Assembly (NCBI GenBank): GCA_963825575.1
Contig: CAWGUB010000017.1
Span: 147,181 to 211,180 of the forward strand
Direction: 5' to 3'
DNA: 64,000 nucleotides
DNA from: JAFDBW01 sp963825575
GTDB lineage: Bacteria; Desulfobacterota; Desulfuromonadia; Desulfuromonadales; BM103
Shown here: in pieces, positions 35,322 through 46,194 of the stretch
How the letters are laid out: every line of letters begins with the position of its first letter
Position numbering within the stretch: the stretch's first letter is position 1
Translations under genes and position numbers: made by a program
Notes under the pieces: generated by a model
What the model was told of the DNA's origin: nothing
Databases searched by the model: none
Seen by the model: the letters and a program-made list of their open reading frames with translations, nothing else

Positions 35322-36557
35322 TCAGGCAGGACCATCCTGTAGAGTTTTGATCAGTTCCCGGGCAGGCTGGTAGCCGGAGTGGACATTGAGGGCCTTTTCG
35401 CAGTCGATCCGGGCCTGGGCGTATTGCTGCATGTCGTTATAGGTCTGGGCACGGCCAAAGAAACCATCGGGACGGCCAGGGTTGATCTTGATTGCCCGGT
35501 CAAAATCCTTCAGTGCCCGATCGTACTTTTTCAGGACCCGGTAGCAGAGCCCGCGATTGGCGTAGCCCCGGTCACTGTCCTGATCATACTTGATCGCGTT
35601 GGCAAAATCTTTCAAAGCCCGCTGATAACTGCCCATGGCAAAGTAGGCCATCCCCCGGTGGTTATAAACCAGACCGCGGATTTTACGGTCCAGTTGCATG
35701 CCGAGCAACTGACCGTAAAGGGCAATTGCAGTTTCCAGGTCGTGGTTGCTGTGGGCTTCAAGAGCGCGCAGCATGGTTTTTTCCAGGTGACTGGCCATGG
35801 TCGAAGGGATCGGCCCCATTCGGGATGGGGGCTCGGTCGCTGTTGGGTGGGAGATGGCAATATCGTTATCTTCATTGACATCGTGTGCAGCAATGGCCCG
35901 TCGCTTGCGGTCGTGCTTGCGGATCTCCTTCTGATAATCGCGAATCTCCTGGAAAATCAGGTCCGAAAGCGTCAGCGTAGCGTTGAGAGATGCCAGCTTG
36001 CGGCGGATCGACTGGTTGGGCAGGGAGATGTCTGATTTGTAGACCAGCTCATGCTCCACTTCGGCCCAGGCATCCTGCAGGATGGTACGCAGTTGAATTT
36101 CACAGACTCTTTTCACGCCAGGCAGCAGCCGTCCTCGCTGCTGTGTTGCGAGGCGGACCGCATGGTGGACAGAATCATAGCCGAACTCACGGAACGAGTG
36201 CTGGCTCGCCTTGCTCTCGGTTTCAAGCAGCTCGAAATGGGTCGCAAGCAGGCTGGAGACGGTTTCGACGTCCTCAAGGAAAGGACAGACAATACGCAGC
36301 CCGAAAAAATCGTTGATCGTCACGATACGACTGCTGCCGTTAGCGGTATTCTGTTTGCGCAGCTTGACGAAGTACGCCTCGAAGCTTTTGATCCGAAACT
36401 TGATTGCCGGCGTCAGCCCCTGCTGTTCAAGAACCAGACGGATCTCCTGAGCAAGCTGCTGCAATGCAGCCTTGTGCGCAGGCAGCTGTTTCTCATAGAG
36501 GGCCTTTGCCTTGCTTCGCTCTGGCAATCGGAGATGGCCGGTTGAGGCATTTTTCAT
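35322..36557 (-). CDS. RelA/SpoT-type (p)ppGpp synthetase domain fused to TPR repeats
   Basis: 411 residues. Residues about 45-190 are an alarmone synthetase domain: FRIKSFEAYFVKLRKQN, TINDFFGLRIVCP, FGYDSVHHAVRL, CEIQLRTILQDAWAEVEHELVYK. These are the core synthetase motifs and appear intact, with no HD hydrolase domain. A basic linker (KEIRKHDRKRRA) leads to four or so tetratricopeptide repeats (residues 255-400: YNHRGMAYFAMGSYQRALKDF, GYANRGLCYRVLKKYDRALKDF). The TPR part likely recruits a partner that controls alarmone synthesis. Not a standard RelQ/RelP small synthetase. Confidence 0.88.
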   Translation of the reverse strand: MKNASTGHLRLPERSKAKALYEKQLPAHKAALQQLAQEIRLVLEQQGLTPAIKFRIKSFEAYFVKLRKQNTANGSSRIVTINDFFGLRIVCPFLEDVETVSSLLATHFELLETESKASQHSFREFGYDSVHHAVRLATQQRGRLLPGVKRVCEIQLRTILQDAWAEVEHELVYKSDISLPNQSIRRKLASLNATLTLSDLIFQEIRDYQKEIRKHDRKRRAIAAHDVNEDNDIAISHPTATEPPSRMGPIPSTMASHLEKTMLRALEAHSNHDLETAIALYGQLLGMQLDRKIRGLVYNHRGMAYFAMGSYQRALKDFANAIKYDQDSDRGYANRGLCYRVLKKYDRALKDFDRAIKINPGRPDGFFGRAQTYNDMQQYAQARIDCEKALNVHSGYQPARELIKTLQDGPA

Positions 36558-36742
36558 GCAGAGGAACTCCGGGTTAGCGTTTTACTGGCGTTAGGGTTTA
36601 TATTCTAACCCGAATCCGGAGAGTTTGCATCCTGTCCGGACAGAATGAATATGGAGCCGGCAAGTTGACCTTGTCTCAGGCAATGGCATAGTCTTTATCA
36701 GGGCGTCAATACCTCCGGTTACCCTGAATAGGAAGCGGACGA

Positions 36743-37606
36743 ATGAGTTATGTTTATTTGAATGGTGAGTTTATCAAGGCCGACGAGGCGATGGTGTCTG
36801 TGTTTGACCAGGGATTTCTCTACGGCGACGGCATTTTCGAAAGTTTCCGCTCGATAGGTGATCGCATCTATCAGTTCCCTCAACATTACCAGCGACTCCT
36901 GCAGTCCGCAGAAGCTCTCAGCTACCCGATGACATTCACCCAGCAGGGACTCGAAGCGGTCCTGATGGAACTGCGAACAAGGAACGCCCTCAATGATGCC
37001 TACTACCGGATTACCATTACCAGGGGCAAGGGGCAGGTCGGTTTTCAGCGCGAAATTGACAATGACCTGACCTGCCTGGTGATCGGCCGCGAATTCCAGG
37101 GATTTGATAGTGCTTTGTACCAGCAAGGTATCCAGCTGCGGGTGGCGCAGACGCGCCGCAACGCTCCGGAGGCGATCAATCCGAAAATTAAATCGATCAG
37201 CAACCTCAACAGCCTGTTGGGCAAGCTCGAAGCCCGTGCGGCAGGGGCCTTCGAGGTGATTATGCTGAATAACAAGGATCACATCTGCGAAGGGGCTTCG
37301 TCAAATATCTTCTGGGTCAAGGATAAGTGGGTCTTCACCCCGGATGCATCCACCGGCCTGCTGGAAGGCGTAACCCGTTCAACGATCATGCGGCTGTGTG
37401 AGCAGAAGCTGAACCTGCGGGTCATCAACGGGGAGTTCAAGCTGCAGGATCTGAAATTCGCCGACGAGGTCTTTATCACCTCCACCTCGCTTGAGGTGAT
37501 GCCGGTCGTCAAGGTTGACGATTTTACGATTAACCAAGGGCTGGTCGGGCCGGTCACCCATCATTTGCGTCAGGAGCTGCACCGGGATATGGGTAAGCCT
37601 GTATAG
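36743..37606 (+). CDS. PLP class IV aminotransferase
   Basis: 287 residues of fold type IV: VFDQGFLYGDGIFESFR near residue 20, the PLP lysine in NPKIKSISNLNSLLGKLEA (about 155), ICEGASSNIFWVKD and TGLLEGVTRSTIM. Family members are branched-chain aminotransferase (IlvE), D-amino-acid aminotransferase or aminodeoxychorismate lyase (PabC). The length, RxxP-less pocket and NPKIKSxSxLN pattern fit IlvE/PabC-like enzymes; I do not choose between them. The start has AGGAAGCGGACG upstream. A hairpin terminator follows before the cold-shock gene. Confidence 0.88.
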   Translation: MSYVYLNGEFIKADEAMVSVFDQGFLYGDGIFESFRSIGDRIYQFPQHYQRLLQSAEALSYPMTFTQQGLEAVLMELRTRNALNDAYYRITITRGKGQVGFQREIDNDLTCLVIGREFQGFDSALYQQGIQLRVAQTRRNAPEAINPKIKSISNLNSLLGKLEARAAGAFEVIMLNNKDHICEGASSNIFWVKDKWVFTPDASTGLLEGVTRSTIMRLCEQKLNLRVINGEFKLQDLKFADEVFITSTSLEVMPVVKVDDFTINQGLVGPVTHHLRQELHRDMGKPV

Positions 37607-37780
37607 TGGAATCTGCAACCGGGGTATGTTTTTTTAACCCCTTGTGCTATAAAAGACCGCGATTTATGCGGGAAAATGAGAATATCCTTGCATTGCACTG
37701 CTAAGACGTGCTAGCTTGCTTCAAGTTAAACGTTTGTGCAGCAGTTTGCCGGGCCCGATTAAAAAGTTAATCAGTCAGGA

Positions 37781-37813
37781 AAAACCACACAGACCGATTT
37801 CGGCTATGTGGTT
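37781..37813 (+). terminator. Terminator between aminotransferase and csp
   Basis: AAACCACACAG/CTATGTGGTTT stem with one mismatch and seven T residues after it. It could end aminotransferase transcription or attenuate the leader of the cold shock gene. Confidence 0.7.
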
Positions 37814-37883
37814 TTTTTGTTTTATGCAGCAGGCAGGATTTGCACACCAAGCAGAGTGTTGAAAAAACACGAGGAGTAGGAAA

Positions 37884-38084
37884 ATGGCAGAAGGTACAGT
37901 AAAGTGGTTCAATGACGCAAAAGGGTTTGGTTTTATCGAACAGGACAATGGTCCGGACGTTTTTGTCCACTTTTCGCAAATTCAGGGAGACGGCTTCAAG
38001 TCTCTTGCCGAAGGCGATCGGGTAAGCTTTGACGTCTCCGATGGCGCCAAAGGCCCGCAGTCTTCGAACGTGCAGAGGGTCTAA
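37884..38084 (+). CDS. csp: Cold shock domain protein
   Basis: 66 residues, canonical CspA fold: GTVKWFNDAKGFGFIEQD (RNP1), DVFVHFSQIQGDGFKSL (RNP2), and VSFDVSDGAKGPQSSNVQ. RNA chaperone that melts structured mRNA. AGGAGTAGGAAA precedes the ATG. The 277-bp upstream gap is long enough for a structured cold-shock leader. Confidence 0.97.
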   Translation: MAEGTVKWFNDAKGFGFIEQDNGPDVFVHFSQIQGDGFKSLAEGDRVSFDVSDGAKGPQSSNVQRV

Positions 38085-38203
38085 CCTCTTTTTTGCACGA
38101 AGATAGACAGAATAGCCCTGCGGATATTCCGTGGGGTTATTTTTTTGCACTGCCTGGCTTTGAGATGAATTCTGGGTCAGGTGCGAAACCAAAGGGGAAC
38201 TTC

Positions 38204-38374
38204 ATGGGTCGTAAGCCAAATTATGGTTATGAAAAGCGCCAGAAGGAAATAGCAAAAAAAGCCAAGAAGGAAGAGAAGAGAAAACGCAAATCTGGTGAAG
38301 AAGAAACTGCCGTTGAGGGGGAAGAAGCCTCTCCTGCAGAATCTTCGGACAACGTTTCAACCCCGCCAGATTAA
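38204..38374 (+). CDS. Small lysine/glutamate-rich hypothetical protein
   Basis: 56 residues from the ATG at 38204 (GGGGAACTTC upstream). Sequence begins MGRKPNYGYEKRQKEIAKKA and continues as an alternating Lys/Arg then Glu-rich helix with a Ser/Pro-rich tail. It is disordered or helical, without cysteines or membrane helix. Similar small proteins with the GRKPNYGYEKRQKE head occur widely beside housekeeping genes; function unknown. A longer frame from 38093 exists but includes the csp tail hairpin and is not favoured. Confidence 0.7.
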   Translation: MGRKPNYGYEKRQKEIAKKAKKEEKRKRKSGEEETAVEGEEASPAESSDNVSTPPD

Positions 38375-38416
38375 CCGGCCATCTCGTCCCAGGCCAAACA
38401 ATTAGGGAGTCAAGTC

Positions 38417-38821
38417 ATGCAAAGCACTACGCTTGCCGCCGGCGACCCAATCGAGTCGCGTTGCACAAAATGCCGTAAAATCACCAATCACATTATCGTC
38501 GCCATGGCTGAGGACGTACCGGCCAAGGTCCAGTGCAACACCTGCAGCGGCCAGCACAAATATCGTCCGCCCACGGTTCGAAAAAAACCGGCGCCGCGCC
38601 GCGCCGTTGATCCTGCAATCGCCGAGCAGAAAGAGTGGCTGAAGCTGCAGGCTGACATAGAAGCCAAGGCCGCCACCACCTACACTATGGAAACCGCCTT
38701 CAAGGTGGGCTCCGTAATGAAGCATCCGATGTTCGGCCTCGGGCTCGTACAGGGCAATCTTGGCCCGCAGAAGGTCGCAGTTCTTTTTGAAGAAGGCAAA
38801 AAAAAGATGCGCTGCCGCTAG
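38417..38821 (+). CDS. Hypothetical protein, zinc-ribbon head and basic C-terminal domain
   Basis: 134 residues. N-terminal CTKC...CNTC pair fits a zinc ribbon, followed by a basic Pro-rich linker (RPPTVRKKPAPRRAVDP), a helix, and a C-terminal beta segment (FKVGSVMKHPMFGLGLVQ, KVAVLFEEGKKKMRC) that resembles a small SH3/CarD-like barrel. Such heads and tails suggest nucleic acid or RNA polymerase contact, but I know of no characterised homologue. Followed by a strong terminator. Confidence 0.75.
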   Translation: MQSTTLAAGDPIESRCTKCRKITNHIIVAMAEDVPAKVQCNTCSGQHKYRPPTVRKKPAPRRAVDPAIAEQKEWLKLQADIEAKAATTYTMETAFKVGSVMKHPMFGLGLVQGNLGPQKVAVLFEEGKKKMRCR

Positions 38822-38854
38822 CCTCCTGCCTGGTGTGGTCTGATTATGAAATTA

Positions 38855-38891
38855 AACAACGGGAGCCTGTCACAGACAAGCTCCCGTTGTT
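38855..38891 (+). terminator. Rho-independent terminator
   Basis: 12-bp perfect stem AACAACGGGAGC with a 13-nt loop and CTTTCTC after it. Ends transcription of the zinc-ribbon protein gene. Confidence 0.8.
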
Positions 38892-39036
38892 CTTTCTCGC
38901 TTGTTTCGACAACTGTGCATGCTGTATGTTCGGCTAACTTTGTAACCGGTTGGCATGATGGAGTCTTTTGCTCTGTCATTAGGTGCTCTAAAAATCAACG
39001 GCACCAGAGAAACGCATTCCCTAAGGAGTATGACAG

Positions 39037-39648
39037 ATGAACAGGTTATTGTGGTTGCTGTGCTGTCTGGTCCTGGTGCTTTCTGCCTGCGCCACGACCG
39101 ACGTCGAGAGTGTCTGGAAAGATGAAACCCGGACAGAAAAGCTCGACAAGGTTTTTGTCCTGGCGGTGCTTAAGGAGCCTGCCTACCGGGATTCAGTCGA
39201 GTACGGCATTGTCAATATCCTGAACGGAGAGGAGCTTCGGGCGATACCGACCCTTGATTCATTTCCAAACATTGACCAGATCGACAAGGACAAGGCCTCC
39301 AAAATGAGCAAGGAATACGGCATTGATGGTGTCCTGATTGCCCGCCTGGTCGATCGCAAGGTGGAAACGGTCTACCATGGTGGCCCATCGTACTACGATG
39401 GCTTCTACGGCAACCGTTACCGGGGAGGCTGGTACAATTATTACGGCGCCGGCTACAATGCATTCAACGCCCCAGGCTATTTCACAGAAAATTATATCTC
39501 GACGGTTGAAACAGTCATATACGACATCGCCACGGACAAGGTCCTCTGGTCGACGATCACCGAAACGCGTGAAAATACGCCACCCAAAGCCATCGCATCC
39601 TACCTTGAGACGATCAGCAAGTCCCTGCAGGAGAGTGGACTGTTCTGA
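39037..39648 (+). CDS. Outer-membrane lipoprotein, DUF4136-like
   Basis: 203 residues with a lipoprotein signal (LLCCLVLVLSACATTD; lipobox LSAC, Cys near residue 18). The mature part has KLDKVFVLAVLKEPAYRDSVEYGI, a central Gly/Tyr-rich insert (YYDGFYGNRYRGGWYNYYGAG, about residues 113-135), then STVETVIYDIATDKVLWS typical of DUF4136-like or PilP-adjacent lipoproteins. AAGGAGTATGACAG precedes the ATG. Function unknown; the Tyr/Gly-rich loop is unusual and probably surface-exposed. Confidence 0.8.
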   Translation: MNRLLWLLCCLVLVLSACATTDVESVWKDETRTEKLDKVFVLAVLKEPAYRDSVEYGIVNILNGEELRAIPTLDSFPNIDQIDKDKASKMSKEYGIDGVLIARLVDRKVETVYHGGPSYYDGFYGNRYRGGWYNYYGAGYNAFNAPGYFTENYISTVETVIYDIATDKVLWSTITETRENTPPKAIASYLETISKSLQESGLF

Positions 39649-39775
39649 TCTCCGAGGGTTTAGATTCTCCCGGCCCGGCGCGGGATGTGGCGCCACTGAG
39701 GGGATGACTATTACTCTAAGGGATGTACCGGATGATTGATGTGCCCGGGACTTTGCAACCGAATGAATGAGGCTC

Positions 39776-39811
39776 AAAAAGGCCTGCGGCGTTTTCGCTG
39801 CAGGCCTTTTT
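39776..39811 (+). terminator. Rho-independent terminator
   Basis: AAAAAGGCCTGC/GCAGGCCTTTTT stem with a short inner loop. Ends the lipoprotein gene; the symmetry allows bidirectional use. Confidence 0.8.
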
Positions 39812-39919
39812 AATTGATGGGCCACAAAAATTGGCAGATATTGAATTCTTCCAGGCAGGTCTTTAACTTTAATATTTGTTCGAGTACCTTATGTTTAATT
39901 TTCCAACGAGCTTGTTATA

Positions 39920-42061
39920 ATGATCAATCACTTGCTAATCAATGGAGATCCTGTGCTGCTTCGTAATACCCGTACAACCATCCTGAATCTCGGCACGCCG
40001 GACGAAAAGCGCGCTGAAATACGCGATTACTTTCACAAGACCTACAGCATCGACGAGCAACTCTACGAAACGCTTGCCGATGATGCCGCATTTTACCTGC
40101 GCGCAGAACCCCTGCGTCATCCGTTGATCTTCTATCTTGGCCATACGGCAGTTTTTTACATCAACAAGCTGATCGTCGCCAAGCTTATCGAGGACCGGAT
40201 CAATCCGCGCTTTGAGTCGATGTTCGCTATCGGTGTCGACGAGATGTCCTGGGACGATCTCAACGACGAGAATTACGACTGGCCGACCGTCGCGGAAGTC
40301 AAAGCCTATCGTGACCAGGTGCGACAACGGGTCAACGATGTCATTGAAACGCTGCCGCTGACCTTGCCTGTCGACTGGGATAACCCGTTCTGGGCGATCA
40401 TGATGGGGATCGAGCATCAGCGCATTCATCTGGAAACCTCTTCCGTAATTATTCGTCGGATACCGATCGAAAAGGTCCGACAATTACCCCTCTGGGAGAT
40501 CTGCACTGATACTGGTCCCGCACCGCAAAATAAGCTTCTGAAAGTCCCCGGCGGTGAAGTTAGAATTGGTAAAAGCAAAGACCATCCGCTCTACGGCTGG
40601 GACAATGAATTTGGTCAGCACTGTTTCAATGTTGAAGATTTCGCTGCCAGTAAATACCTGGTTTCCAATCGTGAATACCTGGCGTTTGTCGAGGCTGGTG
40701 GCTATCAGGATGAAACATACTGGACGGAAGAGGGTCAACGCTGGCTGCAATTCAGCAAAGCAAGGCATCCCCTTTTCTGGATCAAGGATAATGCCGGCTA
40801 TCGTTTTCGCACCATGGCCCAGGAAATTGCCATGCCCTGGGACTGGCCGGTCGAGGTCAATTATCTGGAGGCCAAGGCTTATTGTAACTGGCAGGCGACA
40901 AAAACCGGCCTGCCAATTCGCCTGCCCACCGAGGATGAATGGTACCTGCTGCGCGATCGGCACGAGATTCCTGACCAGCCCTACTGGGACAAGGCTCCTG
41001 GCAATATCAACCTCGAACATTGGGCCTCTTCGTGCCCGGTCAACCGCTTTGCTTTCGGCGATTTTTATGACCTGGTCGGCAATGTCTGGCAGTGGACTGA
41101 AACCCCGATTAGCGGCTTCGACGGCTTTGAAGTACATCCTTACTACGACGATTTTTCCACCCCGACCTTCGATACCCAGCACAACCTGATCAAGGGCGGA
41201 TCATGGATCTCGACCGGCAATGAGGCGACGCGAGATTCACGTTACGCATTCCGCAGGCATTTCTTTCAGCACGCCGGATTCCGCTACGTTGCTGCCGAAC
41301 AGGCGATCGTCGAATCGAAAGCGATGTACGAAACCGACGATGCGGTTGCCCAGTATTGTGACGCCCATTTTGGACCGGACAAGTTCGGCATTGCCAATTT
41401 CCCCAAACAGCTCGCTGAAATCTGCGTGTCGGTAATGAGCGAACGACCGATGAATCGGGCAATGGATATCGGCTGCGCCGTTGGTCGCACCAGTTTCGAG
41501 CTTTCAAGATCTTTCAGCTTTGTCACCGGAATTGATTTTTCCGCCCGTTTTATCCGGATCGCTCACCAGTTGCAGGAAAAGGGCCTGATTCACTACCAAC
41601 TCACCGAGGAGGGCGAGATCGTTTCCTTCCACGAGAAACGGTTGAGTGAATTCGGGCTCGAGGGGCTGGGTGAAAAAATAGAGTTCGTCCAGGGGGATGC
41701 CCACAACCTCAAGCCGCAGTTTGCCGGCTACGATTTAGTTCTGGCGGCAAACCTGATCGACCGGCTGTACGATCCGAAACGTTTCCTGTCGAGCATTCAC
41801 GAGCGGCTCAATCCCCGCGGGCTGCTGGTCATTGTCTCGCCTTACACCTGGCTGGAAGAGTCTACGGCCAAGGAGAACTGGGTTGGCGGAGTCCGCCGTG
41901 CCGGGGAACCTTTGACGACGCTCGAGGGCCTTGAAGAGCAGCTTGGCGGAAACTTCAGAAGGCTCGGTGATCCGCGTGACGTGCCTTTCGTGCTGCGTGA
42001 AACGGCGCGCAAGTTCCAGCATACAATCTCGCAACTGACGATCTGGGAGAAGCTCTCCTGA
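39920..42061 (+). CDS. ovoA: Ovothiol synthase OvoA (sulfoxide synthase + methyltransferase)
   Basis: 713 residues with the three OvoA parts: an N-terminal DinB-like helical domain with FYLGHTAVFYINKL, the iron ligand motif EHQRIHLE (HxxxHxE, near residue 163), a formylglycine-generating-enzyme-type sulfatase-modifying domain (PTEDEWYLL, VGNVWQWTETP, KGGSWISTGNEATR), and a C-terminal SAM methyltransferase starting AMDIGCAVGRTSFE near residue 516. It makes 5-histidylcysteine sulfoxide from His, Cys and oxygen, then methylates the imidazole of mercaptohistidine. Stop and next start overlap as TGATG, so it is coupled to the lyase-like gene. Confidence 0.95.
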   Translation: MINHLLINGDPVLLRNTRTTILNLGTPDEKRAEIRDYFHKTYSIDEQLYETLADDAAFYLRAEPLRHPLIFYLGHTAVFYINKLIVAKLIEDRINPRFESMFAIGVDEMSWDDLNDENYDWPTVAEVKAYRDQVRQRVNDVIETLPLTLPVDWDNPFWAIMMGIEHQRIHLETSSVIIRRIPIEKVRQLPLWEICTDTGPAPQNKLLKVPGGEVRIGKSKDHPLYGWDNEFGQHCFNVEDFAASKYLVSNREYLAFVEAGGYQDETYWTEEGQRWLQFSKARHPLFWIKDNAGYRFRTMAQEIAMPWDWPVEVNYLEAKAYCNWQATKTGLPIRLPTEDEWYLLRDRHEIPDQPYWDKAPGNINLEHWASSCPVNRFAFGDFYDLVGNVWQWTETPISGFDGFEVHPYYDDFSTPTFDTQHNLIKGGSWISTGNEATRDSRYAFRRHFFQHAGFRYVAAEQAIVESKAMYETDDAVAQYCDAHFGPDKFGIANFPKQLAEICVSVMSERPMNRAMDIGCAVGRTSFELSRSFSFVTGIDFSARFIRIAHQLQEKGLIHYQLTEEGEIVSFHEKRLSEFGLEGLGEKIEFVQGDAHNLKPQFAGYDLVLAANLIDRLYDPKRFLSSIHERLNPRGLLVIVSPYTWLEESTAKENWVGGVRRAGEPLTTLEGLEEQLGGNFRRLGDPRDVPFVLRETARKFQHTISQLTIWEKLS

Positions 42062-43260
42062 TGCCATCGGCTTTTGATGTCGATAAGGCTCGGCGCGACA
42101 CCCGGGGTTGTGAAACGGTGATCCATTTCAATAATGCCGGGGCATCCCTGCCGCCGATTCCGGTCGCCGACGCTCTCTACGAGTACCTGCATGAAGAAGA
42201 AATGCACGGCGGCTACGAGGTCATGGCAAGGCGTGCTGACGCATTGGCGAACTTCTATTCTGCTGCGGCCAGGCTGCTCAATTGCACCTCAGATGAAATT
42301 GCATTCAGCGACAGTGCCACCCGGGCCTGGAGCGCCGCCTTTTATGCCCTGGACCTGCAACCGGGTGATCGGATCCTCGCCGGTTGCAGCGAGTACGGCA
42401 GCAATCTGATTGCGTTTCTGCACCTGGCCCGTAGGCGTGGAGTTGAGACTACCTGGGTGCCGGATGACGAGCATGGACAGATCGATGTCGCGACATTAGA
42501 GCAACTGATCGATTCCCGGGTACGCCTTATTTGTCTGACCCATATTCCTTCCGGTGACGGGCTGGTTAACCCGGCAGCCGCAGTCGGTCGGGTGGCGAAA
42601 GCCGCCGATGTCCCCTACCTGCTCGACGCCTGCCAGTCGCTCGGTCAGATGCCGATCGATGTTGAGCAAATCGGTTGCGATATGCTCTGTGGCACCGGGC
42701 GCAAATTTCTGCGCGGTCCGCGCGGCACCGGCTTGCTCTATGTCCGCAAGTCGTTGCTCGAGCAACTCGAGCCGAGTCAGCTCAACCACCATGCTGCAGA
42801 ATTAATCAGTATTGATGCGTATCGGTTACGTGGAGATGCGAAGCGTTTTGAATGCTGGGAGCGCAGCTGTGCCGGCCAGGTCGCTCTGGGCGTGGCGATT
42901 GATTACGCCCTCGGCTGGGGACTCGAAGCTATCAAGCAACGCATCGGCCTGCTTGCTGCGGAACTGCGCTGCAGGTTGGCCGATGTCGGCGGTGTTACAG
43001 TTGCAGACCAGGGACTCGAAAAATCTGGCATCGTGACGATGTTTGCCGAGCAGGCTCCTGCTGACAGGTTGCAGAAGCAGCTGATGTCACGTGCTATCAA
43101 CACCTCGCTGGTGCCTTTTTCTGCCAATCCGGTCAGTGCGGCGAGTCGCGACCTGCCGGTGCTGCTGCGGGCCTCTCTGCACTATTATAATAGCCAGCAG
43201 GAGATCGACAGATTCATTGCCGAACTCAAGCGGGCTGTCGCGAGTGCGACCGCGTCCTAA
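42061..43260 (+). CDS. PLP-dependent class V aminotransferase/lyase, OvoB-like
   Basis: 399 residues, fold type I (NifS/isopenicillin-epimerase-like): HFNNAGASLPPIPV at the start, AFSDSATRAWSAAFYAL, YLLDACQSLGQMPIDV (Asp of the PLP ring), and the Schiff-base Lys in GTGRKFLRGPRGTGLLYVRKS. Placed directly after ovoA with a one-base overlap, it is the natural candidate for the beta-lyase that cleaves 5-histidylcysteine sulfoxide to mercaptohistidine (OvoB). Class V enzymes vary in reaction, so the OvoB role rests on context. Confidence 0.85.
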   Translation: MPSAFDVDKARRDTRGCETVIHFNNAGASLPPIPVADALYEYLHEEEMHGGYEVMARRADALANFYSAAARLLNCTSDEIAFSDSATRAWSAAFYALDLQPGDRILAGCSEYGSNLIAFLHLARRRGVETTWVPDDEHGQIDVATLEQLIDSRVRLICLTHIPSGDGLVNPAAAVGRVAKAADVPYLLDACQSLGQMPIDVEQIGCDMLCGTGRKFLRGPRGTGLLYVRKSLLEQLEPSQLNHHAAELISIDAYRLRGDAKRFECWERSCAGQVALGVAIDYALGWGLEAIKQRIGLLAAELRCRLADVGGVTVADQGLEKSGIVTMFAEQAPADRLQKQLMSRAINTSLVPFSANPVSAASRDLPVLLRASLHYYNSQQEIDRFIAELKRAVASATAS

Positions 43261-43313
43261 GAGTCATAAATTTTGTAAACTTGACTTCCAGGGCGTTATT
43301 TGTGATTGTTTAT

Positions 43314-43328
43314 GGAGAATGATTCTCC
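43314..43328. promoter_or_regulatory. PerR/Fur-type operator before the regulator gene
   Basis: Perfect 7-1-7 palindrome GGAGAATGATTCTCC, ending 31 bp before the GTG start. A TTGACT (43281-43286) could be the -35 element. Position suggests autoregulation by the gene downstream. Confidence 0.65.
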
Positions 43329-43358
43329 AATTATGCTGTGATTTCAAATGGTGACAAC

Positions 43359-43796
43359 GTGAAGAATCCGCAAGACCGACTGGATGAAATCCTCGACAAG
43401 CTTCGTCAAAGCGAGTTTCGCATCACGCCGCAACGGATCGCCATCATCAAAGTGTTTCTTTTCAGTAATGAGCATCCGAGTGTTGAAAGGGTGTATGAGC
43501 AGGTCAGGATCAACTTCCCGACCACCAGTCTGGCGACGGTCTACAAGACCGTAAACCTGATGAAAGAGATCGGTGAAATTCTCGAGATCAGCTTTGCTGA
43601 CGGTTGCAACCGCTACGATGGCAACAAACCCTACCCCCATCCTCACCTGATATGCACGCACTGTAAAAGCATCATCGATCCCGAAGTGAATCAGCTTGAG
43701 CGTTTGACATCTGAAGTGGCTAAAACCACCGGCTATAAAATCGTCTCACACCAGGTTGAGTTTTTCGGCGTTTGCCCAACCTGCCAGAAGAACTAA
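43359..43796 (+). CDS. Fur-family repressor, PerR-like
   Basis: 145 residues from GTG 43359; a GTG at 43338 would start only 10 nt after the operator. Winged-helix DNA-binding head (RITPQRIAIIKVFL, SLATVYKTVNLM), then metal sites: PHPHLICTHCKSI and FGVCPTCQKN, two CxxC pairs for structural zinc. The regulatory site uses the HPH region. The peroxide sensor PerR and the iron sensor Fur are not cleanly separable by sequence alone, but katG downstream favours PerR. Confidence 0.88.
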   Translation: MKNPQDRLDEILDKLRQSEFRITPQRIAIIKVFLFSNEHPSVERVYEQVRINFPTTSLATVYKTVNLMKEIGEILEISFADGCNRYDGNKPYPHPHLICTHCKSIIDPEVNQLERLTSEVAKTTGYKIVSHQVEFFGVCPTCQKN

Positions 43797-43826
43797 AAGC
43801 AGCGTTATTTTTTTTGAAAACTTATG

Positions 43827-43839
43827 GATAATAATTATC
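43827..43839. promoter_or_regulatory. PerR/Fur-type box in katG promoter
   Basis: Perfect 13-bp palindrome GATAATAATTATC, just upstream of a TTGACA -35 element at 43848-43853 (a -10-like TAAAAG follows near 43870). This placement fits repression of katG by the PerR-like gene upstream. Confidence 0.7.
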
Positions 43840-43952
43840 AATAAATATTGACAAACCTGTAAGTCATGATAAAAGTGAAGTGATTTTACCTGTCAACCCC
43901 ACAAAAATTTGAACGTCGTTAGTAACCGAAATGTCTGCAAGGAGGAAGCTTT

Positions 43953-46150
<2,198 letters not shown>

Positions 46151-46194
46151 CGAAGCAAAAAGACCTTTGAAGGCTTAGAAGTGTCAAAACGCAA

